Shown one piece after another: positions 23,580 to 30,363 of a DNA stretch of 51,195 bases (its first letter is position 1; every line of letters begins with the position of its first letter). The notes beneath the pieces are model-generated. The model saw only the letters and a list, made by a program, of their open reading frames with translations. It made no database searches and was not told where the DNA came from. The position numbers were made by a program, and so were the translations under genes. This stretch comes from Oscillospiraceae bacterium (lineage in GTDB: Bacteria; Bacillota; Clostridia; Oscillospirales; CAG-272), in contig SVRP01000014.1 in the NCBI GenBank assembly GCA_015064735.1, forward strand, positions 1 to 51,195. Direction: 5' to 3'.

Positions 23580-24104
23580 TTATATTCCGAATACTCCCGT
23601 TAAGGGATCTTTGAAAATGCCGATTTGCGGTGTGGCAAAGGTGAACACTGTAAATAGCAGAGCAATAAAGCAGAGCAGAGCAATTGGGATTTTGGGACTT
23701 TTGCAAATTATTGTATTTTTGTTAAACAGTCTCATTTCGTAAATATATGAAGCAGCAGCCGATATAAAGAATATTATAATATTTATCCAGTCGGGAGATG
23801 TGCCTATTACTCCGTTGTAGGTGTAAAAAAGAATAGGAATAAGCGCAATTCCGAGAAGGATTCCGCGCAGCTTTATACACCAGAAATCATCTCTGTCCTT
23901 AAAGAAAAAGCTTTGAATGATGGCAAAAATAAACATAGGCCAAAAAAGAAGCTTCATATGCTCCCACGTAGATTCGTTTATTCCCGAAAAGGGAGCAATC
24001 CAGACCGCTTCTCCCAGCCAATCGTATAGGAAATGCAACAGTGTTCCGACAAACGCAGTAACGGCAAAACCGAAAATCTGCCAGAGTCCAATGTTCCTTT
24101 TCAT
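23580..24104 (-). CDS. DUF6512-family membrane protein
   Basis: The 174-residue protein has about five membrane segments and the conserved start LHFLYDWLGE...APFSGINESTWEHMKLLFWPM, which I associate with the DUF6512 family of Clostridia. Function is unknown. GGAGGA lies directly before the start codon on the minus strand. It is convergent with mscL and shares its terminator, and it is a single-gene unit. Confidence 0.75.
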   Translation of the reverse strand: MKRNIGLWQIFGFAVTAFVGTLLHFLYDWLGEAVWIAPFSGINESTWEHMKLLFWPMFIFAIIQSFFFKDRDDFWCIKLRGILLGIALIPILFYTYNGVIGTSPDWINIIIFFISAAASYIYEMRLFNKNTIICKSPKIPIALLCFIALLFTVFTFATPQIGIFKDPLTGVFGI

Positions 24105-24212
24105 AAATCCTCCTATAGAATTTTGTAGTATAGTATATGTCAGTTAATCCGCCTGTATGCGTAATCAGATTCTACGGCAGTATCGGATAAAGAGGTATTG
24201 TTGAGTTTTTTA

Positions 24213-24241
24213 TTGATTTTTAGCGCAAAAGATGATAGAAT
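24213..24241 (+). promoter_or_regulatory. Promoter for the 208-residue protein
   Basis: TTGATT at 24213-24218, a 17-base spacer and TAGAAT at 24236-24241, with TGA before the -10. Confidence 0.65.
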
Positions 24242-24270
24242 ATAGTATAAAAGCAAGAAAGGACAAAAAA

Positions 24271-24897
24271 ATGACAGAATCTGAGAAAATCGCATACGCG
24301 AAAATGTTTATTGACAAACTTGCAAACGGCATAAATCCTTTGGATGATACTCCTATCCCCGATGGAGATGTTGCAAATAATATTCGACTTTCCCGTTGCT
24401 TTTTCTATGTATCCGAGATATTGCGTCAAGCAGTCGAGAGGGAGAGAAAAAAAGAGAAGAAAAAGCTTGAAAAGGAACTGAAGAAAAACCGCGTGCCCCT
24501 TTCCTTAACAGAGGAGGAGCTTCAGAAGTTTGAATATACTGATTTTCCTATTAATTCTACTTTGTTGGCAAGAAAGATAAATGCATTGGCAGGGGATTTA
24601 AGGGCGAAGAATATGGCGCGTCTATCTCGCAGAAATATAACTAAGTGGTTTATAAATATGGGAATGATCGAATGGCGCGAATGGGAAGACGGCAAGTATA
24701 AAAGATATCCTACGAAAGCCGGAGAGGAAGCAGGACTTGTCCTTAAATATTGGAATTCTTACGGAAAGAATTCACCTATAATAGAGTTTTCAAAGGAAGC
24801 TCAAAAGCTTGTTATAGATAATATCGAAGCCGTGATAGAAACTGCCGCAGTAGACTCTGCGGAGTCCTTTGATATTGAAGAAGAAGGAGAAGAATAA
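24271..24897 (+). CDS. Conserved hypothetical protein of Clostridia type
   Basis: The 208-residue soluble protein begins SEKIAYAKMFIDKLANGINP and contains RLSRCFFYVSEILRQ, a pattern I know from uncharacterised gut Clostridia proteins. A Lys/Glu-rich helix (about 65-90) separates it from a second part with INALAGDLRAKNMARLSRRNITKWFINMG, which looks like a winged-helix fold, then KYKRYPTKAGEEAGL. A DNA- or RNA-binding role is possible but unproven. ATG 24271 follows AAAGGA. The next gene starts 4 bases after its stop. Confidence 0.7.
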   Translation: MTESEKIAYAKMFIDKLANGINPLDDTPIPDGDVANNIRLSRCFFYVSEILRQAVERERKKEKKKLEKELKKNRVPLSLTEEELQKFEYTDFPINSTLLARKINALAGDLRAKNMARLSRRNITKWFINMGMIEWREWEDGKYKRYPTKAGEEAGLVLKYWNSYGKNSPIIEFSKEAQKLVIDNIEAVIETAAVDSAESFDIEEEGEE

Positions 24898-24901
24898 AAT
24901 C

Positions 24902-25444
24902 ATGTCAGAATTTTTGGCGTCAATTCCACCTGTGGCGGTATGCTTTATTGTCTGTGCCGCAAAAATAATAGAGATCACTATTCAATCCCTTAAGACATGC
25001 ATGATGGTAAAAGGACAGCGACTTAAAGCCGCAGGGCTCGGATTGGTCGAATGTGCTATATGGGGACTTGTAATCTCTACTATTATCGGGACTCTCGGAG
25101 ACAATCTTTTTCTGCTTGCTTTTTACTGTGTTGGTTATGCGACGGGACTGTTTTTCGGCTCAACACTTGAGAACAAAATCGCGCTCGGAACGTCAAGCCT
25201 TCAATTGATCGCAAACGATGAAAACACAAAAAAGATAACAGAGTATCTTCAGGAAAATTCCCGCGGATACACGGTTGTTGACGGCTATGGATCTACCGAT
25301 AAAATGAATATGATCCTGATCATTCTTCCAAGGCGCGAGGCTCTTCCTGTGCTTAAGGAAATACGTAATATGTGTCATAATAATGTTTTTGTCGTCGCCT
25401 CCGAAGTCAGCAAATATGCGGGCGGATACGGTACGATGAAATAA
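24902..25444 (+). CDS. DUF2179/DUF5698 (UPF0316-like) membrane protein
   Basis: The 180-residue protein has three membrane helices in the first 110 residues (KIIEITIQSLKTCMMVKGQR is the conserved first segment) and a soluble C-terminal half (about 105-178) containing YTVVDGYGSTDKMNMILIILPR, which matches the DUF2179 domain. Function is not established; the DUF2179 fold resembles small regulatory or metal-binding domains. GAAGGAGAAGA just upstream is the ribosome site. It is co-transcribed with the preceding hypothetical gene. Confidence 0.8.
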   Translation: MSEFLASIPPVAVCFIVCAAKIIEITIQSLKTCMMVKGQRLKAAGLGLVECAIWGLVISTIIGTLGDNLFLLAFYCVGYATGLFFGSTLENKIALGTSSLQLIANDENTKKITEYLQENSRGYTVVDGYGSTDKMNMILIILPRREALPVLKEIRNMCHNNVFVVASEVSKYAGGYGTMK

Positions 25445-25514
25445 TGAGCTTTCAGAGCTTGGCGCATAGCTCCTGCTTTAAAGGCATGAGCATTTTGCAA
25501 ATCTGATTTTTTTG

Positions 25515-25556
25515 AAAAAGGGCTGTCCCAAACAATGATTTGAGACAGCCCTTTTT
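25515..25556. terminator. Bidirectional terminator
   Basis: AAAAAGGGCTGTC...AAA pairs with TTTGAGACAGCCCTTTTT (25539-25556) with one mismatch. It ends the DUF2179 gene and the leftward leucine T-box operon, and resembles the hairpin at 23542-23577. Confidence 0.8.
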
Positions 25557-25574
25557 GCTGTTTGCTGTTATATA

Positions 25575-28085
25575 TTACTTTTTAGGTCCTGCTGTATCGG
25601 ATCCGTCTCCAACGAGTCCAAGGCGCTCTGCGGCATCCTGTCTCATCTTGTACTTAAGCACCTTACCTGCGGCATTCATGGGGAAGCTGTCCACAAATTC
25701 GATATATTTGGGGACCTTATGACGAGCCATGCTTGCCTTGATATAGTCGGTCATTTCCTCAACCGTAACGCTTCCGGGCTCCTTAAGAATTATGCAAGCC
25801 ATTATTTCCTCGCCGTACTTCTTGTCCGGAACACCGATAACCTGAACGTCCTTCGTCTGCGGATGAGTGTAAATAAACTCCTCTATCTCCTTGGGGTAGA
25901 TGTTTTCACCGCCGCGGATTATCATGTCCTTAAGACGCCCCGTTATCTTGTAGTTTCCGTTCTCGTCGTAGCACGCAAGGTCTCCCGAATGGAGCCAACC
26001 GTCCTCATCGACAGTTTCCTTTGTAGCGTCGGGCATCTTGTAATAACCCTTCATGGTATTGTATCCCTTTGCACAGAATTCTCCGTTTACACCGGGACCC
26101 ACCTCTGCACCCGTTTCGGGGTCAACTATCTTACACATAACGTGGGGAAATGCGCTTCCGACAGTTTCGGTACGGACGTCCAGAGGCTCTGTCCAGGAGC
26201 TCATGGTGTTACCGGGGGCACATTCGGTCTGACCGTAAACGCTGACAATACCCGTCATATTCATTTCATCGGGACGTGCGGCACGTCTCATAAGCTCAGG
26301 GGGACATCCCGAGCCCGCCATAATTCCCGTTCTCATGTGCGAGAAATCGGTTGAGCGGTAGTTGGGATGATTGAACATTGCTATGAACATAGTAGGAACA
26401 CCGTTGAAGCAGGTGATCTTCTCTTGATTTATACATGCGAGAGAGGATTTTGCCGAGAAATAGGGCATAGGACACATGGTAGCACCGTGAGTCATAGACG
26501 ACGTCATGGACAGTGTCATACCGAAGCAGTGGAACATGGGAACCTGAATCATCATTCTGTCCGCAGTGGAAAGTCCCATTCGGTCTCCGATGCATTTTCC
26601 GTTATTTACAACGTTGTAGTGGGTAAGCATAACACCCTTGGGGAAGCCTGTGGTTCCCGAGGTGTACTGCATGTTGCAAACGTCGCTGGTCTTAACAGCC
26701 GCCGCCATTCTCGCAACCTGCTCGCGACTTACAAGCTTATAGCGCTCCATAGCCTCGTCAAAGGTGAGACAGCCCGCCTGCTTGAATCCAACGGTAATTA
26801 CGTTGCGTAGGAAGGGAAGCTTCTTTGCATGGAGAGGCTCGCCGGGCTTTGTGTCTTTTATTTCGGGACAGAGAGTGTTGATAATATCCTTATAGTTGGA
26901 GTCAAGACAGCTCTCGATCATTACGAGAGTGTGAGTGTCGGACTGCCTGAGCAGATACTCTGCCTCGTGTATCTTGTACGCCGTGTTGACGGTAACGAGA
27001 ACCGCCCCGATCTTGGTGGTCGCCCAGAAGGTTATATACCATGCGGGAAGATTGGTTGCCCATACGGCAACCTTTGAGCCTGCTTTTACCCCGAGAGATA
27101 CGAGGGCTCTTGCAAAGCGGTCTACGTCTTCACGGAACTGTGCGTAGGTACGGGTATAGTCAAGAGTGGTGTACTTGAAGCAATACTGATCGGGAAATTC
27201 CTCGGCAACTCTGTCGAGCACCTGAGAGAAGGTAAGGTCAATAAGCTCATCTTTCTTCCAGATATACTGTCCCGATCCGTCGTGATTGAAATAAAGGCTC
27301 TTTTTCATGTCCCGCGTGGAATGGAAATGAGACATGTAGTTTACAAAGTGGGGGAATATAATTTCGGGATCCTTGAGGTCGTCAAGCCAATCGGGCTTCC
27401 ATTCAAGGGAAATGAAGGCATCGTAATTTACCGATGAAAGCGCGCGCATTACGTCCTCTATAGGCATAGAGCCTTCACCGATAAGCTGATATACACCGTT
27501 ATCGTCAGAGTCGCGAACGTGTACGTGAGCAATGTATGCTCCGAGATTTTTAATAGTCTGATCTCCCGATTCTCCGTGATCCCTGAACGTATGGTGAATG
27601 TCCCAAAGAGCGGCAAGATTGTCGCTTGCGAATCTGTCGAGCATTGCGCGGAGTCTTGCCGTGTCCGAGTAGATTCCGCTGGTCTTTATAAGAATGCTTA
27701 CGTTTTTATCGGCAGCAAGAGAAAGAAGCTCAGTAATTGCCGAATAAACCGCTTCTTCATTATCGCGCAGAGCGCATACTACAACGTAAGGTACTCTTGC
27801 GTTGTGCGCTATCTCAATAAGGCTTTTTACAGATGATACGGCATTTTCGTCGGAGGAAATATCGTAAGAGGTGTCAAAGCAGGGAATAGAAAGCCCTCTT
27901 TCTCTTAACTGACGGACCGTTGCCGCTGTATTATATTTGTGAAAGGGCCCGCTTTTTTCCATTAACGGGTCAAACTTGGTGAGATTGTATACCTCAACGC
28001 CCGAAAAGCCCATGTCAATGGCTACGTCGAGCATCTCACTAAAGGAAAGATCAGGCCATCCTCTTGTGGAAAAGGAGAGTTTCAT
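25575..28085 (-). CDS. Fusion: sugar-isomerase-type TIM barrel + acyl-CoA synthetase
   Basis: The 836-residue protein joins two enzymes. Residues 1 to about 260 are a xylose-isomerase-like (AP_endonuc_2) TIM barrel (DMGFSGVEVYNL, LAALWDIHHTF, YIAHVHVRDS, FISLEWKPDW). From about 275 to 825 it is an AMP-forming acyl-CoA synthetase: MQYTSGTTGFPKGVMLTH (P-loop, about 470), YGQTECAPG, GWLHSGDLA, GRLKDMIIRGGENIYP and the C-terminal catalytic Lys in PMNAAGKVLKYKM. The ligase half activates a carboxylic acid to its CoA ester; here probably a branched short-chain acid, by context. The role of the barrel is unknown. It follows the LeuA-like gene with a one-base overlap, under a leucine T-box. Confidence 0.9.
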   Translation of the reverse strand: MKLSFSTRGWPDLSFSEMLDVAIDMGFSGVEVYNLTKFDPLMEKSGPFHKYNTAATVRQLRERGLSIPCFDTSYDISSDENAVSSVKSLIEIAHNARVPYVVVCALRDNEEAVYSAITELLSLAADKNVSILIKTSGIYSDTARLRAMLDRFASDNLAALWDIHHTFRDHGESGDQTIKNLGAYIAHVHVRDSDDNGVYQLIGEGSMPIEDVMRALSSVNYDAFISLEWKPDWLDDLKDPEIIFPHFVNYMSHFHSTRDMKKSLYFNHDGSGQYIWKKDELIDLTFSQVLDRVAEEFPDQYCFKYTTLDYTRTYAQFREDVDRFARALVSLGVKAGSKVAVWATNLPAWYITFWATTKIGAVLVTVNTAYKIHEAEYLLRQSDTHTLVMIESCLDSNYKDIINTLCPEIKDTKPGEPLHAKKLPFLRNVITVGFKQAGCLTFDEAMERYKLVSREQVARMAAAVKTSDVCNMQYTSGTTGFPKGVMLTHYNVVNNGKCIGDRMGLSTADRMMIQVPMFHCFGMTLSMTSSMTHGATMCPMPYFSAKSSLACINQEKITCFNGVPTMFIAMFNHPNYRSTDFSHMRTGIMAGSGCPPELMRRAARPDEMNMTGIVSVYGQTECAPGNTMSSWTEPLDVRTETVGSAFPHVMCKIVDPETGAEVGPGVNGEFCAKGYNTMKGYYKMPDATKETVDEDGWLHSGDLACYDENGNYKITGRLKDMIIRGGENIYPKEIEEFIYTHPQTKDVQVIGVPDKKYGEEIMACIILKEPGSVTVEEMTDYIKASMARHKVPKYIEFVDSFPMNAAGKVLKYKMRQDAAERLGLVGDGSDTAGPKK

Positions 28086-29488
28086 TAAGCTTCCTCCTCA
28101 TAAATAATTTTGTTAAGTGCGCTCAGATATGCGCGAATTCCCGCACCGACGATGTCGGTGGAAATACCTATACCCGAATAAACCTTACCGCCCGCGCGGA
28201 GCTTTACTACGGTCTGACCCATAGCCTCGCGTCCCTCGGTAACCGCCTGAAGCTGGAAGTCATCTAGCTCGTAGCTGCACCCCGTGATCTTTTCGATGGC
28301 CTGGAAAGCCGCGTCGATAGAGCCGTCGCCGATGAAAACGCCCTCAACAGAGGTGCCGTTTTTAATGAGCTTAATGTGAGCGGTGGCGGATATGGTGTTT
28401 CCGGATGTTATAACGTATGTGTCGAGCTTATAAGTGGAGGGAACCTGCATTGCGGAGGACGCAACGATTGCATCAAGCTCCTTGAAGGATACCTTCTCCT
28501 TTTTATCGGCGATCTGCTTAAATGATGTGTATACTGCCTGTACATCCTCGGAGGATAAGTCGTATCCGAGTCTTACGGTAGCTGCCGCTACAGCTTCCTC
28601 TGTGTCGTGAGCAGTGAGGAAGATCCCATCATCTGTTTCGGCTTGTGCGGAGACGTTTTGTCCCTTGCCTGTGTGGCAGAGTCTTTCGATTTGAGAAATA
28701 ATTACGCTGAGCTGAGTAGCTCTTACTCCGACAGAAGCGTCAAGAGAGTCCGATTTTGCCGTGAGAATTCTCGTTACATTTGCAAGAGAGACCTCGGAAA
28801 GGGAATTGGTGGCAGTGCGGATCTGAGTTGCGCCTGACGCAATAGCAGTAATGGCACAGGCATCTGCCATAGCAATAGTATTGGAGCATGCAACGCCGAG
28901 AGTAACGTTCTTAAGGCTTGGTATCGCATCATACTGCTTGCTTATAAACTCGGCAAACTCTGAGGGAAGCATAGCTCCTGCGGTGTCGCAAAGGGTTACA
29001 GTTCCGGCACCTGCCGCAATAGCGGCTTCTATTGCCTTAACAAGAAAATCGCCGTCGCTACGGGTAGCATCCTCGGCAATGAATTCTACGTCAGAGCAAA
29101 GTGCGCGGCAAGCTGCAACCGTACGGCTGATAGCATCGAGCATTGCATCGGGTTTTTTGTGGAAAATATATTCTATTTGCACCGAACTTGTTGATGCGAA
29201 AACCTGAAGACGGGGCTTTTTTGCATTTTTTAATGCTCCCCAAACCTTTTCAATATTTTCGTTATTTAAAAGCTCTACGGGAACGGCAATACGGCTGCAC
29301 TCAACGGCAGCTGCAACAGATTTTATCAATAGCGAATCAACTCTGGGGTCTTTTATGCCATCAAGCTCAATAAGATCTACACCGATCTTATCAAGTAGCT
29401 TGGAAAGCTCGATCTTTTCCTTGAAGGAAAGACGCAGATCCTCGGAGGTCTGCTTCATTGTTGCGTCGCTGATTACAATTTGTTTCAT
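28085..29488 (-). CDS. LeuA-like protein with degenerate catalytic site
   Basis: The 467-residue protein aligns by eye with 2-isopropylmalate/homocitrate synthases: FASTSSVQIEYIFHKKPD, VEFIAEDATRSDGDFLV and TVTLCDTAGAMLPSEF. A complete LeuA allosteric domain follows at the end (SVEGVFIGDGSIDAAFQAIE, GRGxA-like EGREAMGQTVVKL). Key residues are changed: DTTLRDGEQ has become DATMKQTSE (residues 8-16), and the metal-binding HxHND has become ACSNT (about 200). Two of the metal ligands are therefore missing. It may be regulatory, or have a changed reaction. ATG 29488 lies 13 bases after AAAGGAGA. A leucine T-box precedes it. Confidence 0.8.
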   Translation of the reverse strand: MKQIVISDATMKQTSEDLRLSFKEKIELSKLLDKIGVDLIELDGIKDPRVDSLLIKSVAAAVECSRIAVPVELLNNENIEKVWGALKNAKKPRLQVFASTSSVQIEYIFHKKPDAMLDAISRTVAACRALCSDVEFIAEDATRSDGDFLVKAIEAAIAAGAGTVTLCDTAGAMLPSEFAEFISKQYDAIPSLKNVTLGVACSNTIAMADACAITAIASGATQIRTATNSLSEVSLANVTRILTAKSDSLDASVGVRATQLSVIISQIERLCHTGKGQNVSAQAETDDGIFLTAHDTEEAVAAATVRLGYDLSSEDVQAVYTSFKQIADKKEKVSFKELDAIVASSAMQVPSTYKLDTYVITSGNTISATAHIKLIKNGTSVEGVFIGDGSIDAAFQAIEKITGCSYELDDFQLQAVTEGREAMGQTVVKLRAGGKVYSGIGISTDIVGAGIRAYLSALNKIIYEEEA

Positions 29489-29513
29489 GTTTCGTATATG
29501 TCTCCTTTCAAAC

Positions 29514-29800
29514 AAAAAAAGCCCCCGGCCGTTTACACGGCTTCAGGGACGAATAATTTTCGCGGTACCACCCTGATTACCCCCAAAAAGGGAAATCACT
29601 CAAAAGCCCTAAAATATTAGGCCTTGCCCTGTAACGGGGGCTGCCGGGTCTCATTACTTGCGTGCGCTTTGCCAAGACCGACTCAGGAAAGAGAGCCCAA
29701 AACCGTCCGCATCGGTTCGCACCAACCACCGACTCTCTGCAGCATCCGAATAAAGGGTAAGATTTCCGTCATAGTCCTTCGTAAATTTCAATAAATTATA
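29514..29800 (-). promoter_or_regulatory. T-box riboswitch, leucine-type specifier (CUC)
   Basis: On the minus strand a promoter-like TATAAT (29800-29795) is followed by a full T-box leader. Stem I contains AGAGAGTCGGTGGTTGGTG. The specifier loop reads CTCTTTCCTGAG, with CTC at 29693-29691 by alignment to known leaders. The T-box is GGTGGTACCGCG (about 29574-29560, with UGGU to pair the tRNA 3' end). A terminator (29548-29521) ends in seven Ts (29520-29514). T-boxes read through when the matching tRNA is uncharged, so this operon should respond to leucine shortage. UGGU fits the A discriminator of tRNA-Leu. The base after the specifier is T instead of the usual purine. Confidence 0.88.
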
Positions 29801-29937
29801 TTATCAATGAATATATTTAACCATTAAATGCTCGATTTGTCAAGTGGAAATTGCTAAAAAATACGATGTTTAACAATAATCACAAAAAAACGACACTGAA
29901 TTTTTGAAAGTTTGTGCATTTTTGAGCAAGAAAATAT

Positions 29938-29966
29938 TTGACTTTTACGTATAAAAATGATAGAAT
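29938..29966 (+). promoter_or_regulatory. Promoter for the isoleucine T-box operon
   Basis: TTGACT at 29938-29943, a 17-base spacer and TAGAAT at 29961-29966, with TGA before the -10; start expected near 29973. Confidence 0.75.
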
Positions 29967-29972
29967 ATATCA

Positions 29973-30235
29973 TAGATGTAGAAGTCGAAAAACTGTGACG
30001 AAGACGGTAGGGCATAATAAACATTCAGAGAATCGGCGGGCGGTGAGAGCCGATTGTGAAAAGCCGGTCTACCCATCACTTCCGAGTTTGAAATTCGAGC
30101 TGAGGTTAGGGTTTCACGTTCCCCGCGTTAAGGGCAAGGATTATATTTAGATCCTAAGTGGCGGTTTTCGCAATTTGAGTGGTTCCGCGGGTATTGTGCA
30201 CTCGTCTCAGAATTTTGTTCTTGAGACGTTTTTTT
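29973..30235 (+). promoter_or_regulatory. T-box riboswitch, isoleucine-type specifier (AUC)
   Basis: The leader has a long stem I (GACGAAGACGGTAGGG pairing with the CTACCC region). The specifier segment is ATCACTTCCGAG, with ATC at 30075-30077. A stem III with AAGGATTATATTTAGATCCT follows, then the T-box GAGTGGTTCCGCGG (30177-30190, UGGU at 30180-30183), and a terminator CGTCTCA/TGAGACG (30203-30228) with seven Ts (30229-30235). AUC codes for isoleucine, so the rightward operon should be induced when tRNA-Ile is uncharged. Confidence 0.85.
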
Positions 30236-30363
30236 GTTTTAGAATATCGCGGTGGAAACCACTGACACACAGACCGTCTAAGGTAAGACAGTCGGCAAAA
30301 AATCATAGCTAATAATGCGCCTCAAGTAATAGGTTTACGGCGGCGCTGAAAAAGAGAGGTAGT
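30236..30363 (+). other. Untranslated stretch between T-box terminator and coding start
   Basis: This 128-base stretch holds a GTGG/CCAC hairpin and an imperfect GACCGTCT/AGACAGTC stem (about 30272-30295). A GAGAGG ribosome site precedes the ATG at 30364. No further gene is seen. The length after a T-box terminator is unusual and may hold a second control element. Confidence 0.4.

Noticed and set aside
25719-26810. Plus-strand frames antisense to the acyl-CoA synthetase fusion
   Set aside because: They are shadows of a strongly conserved minus-strand enzyme and carry no motifs of their own.
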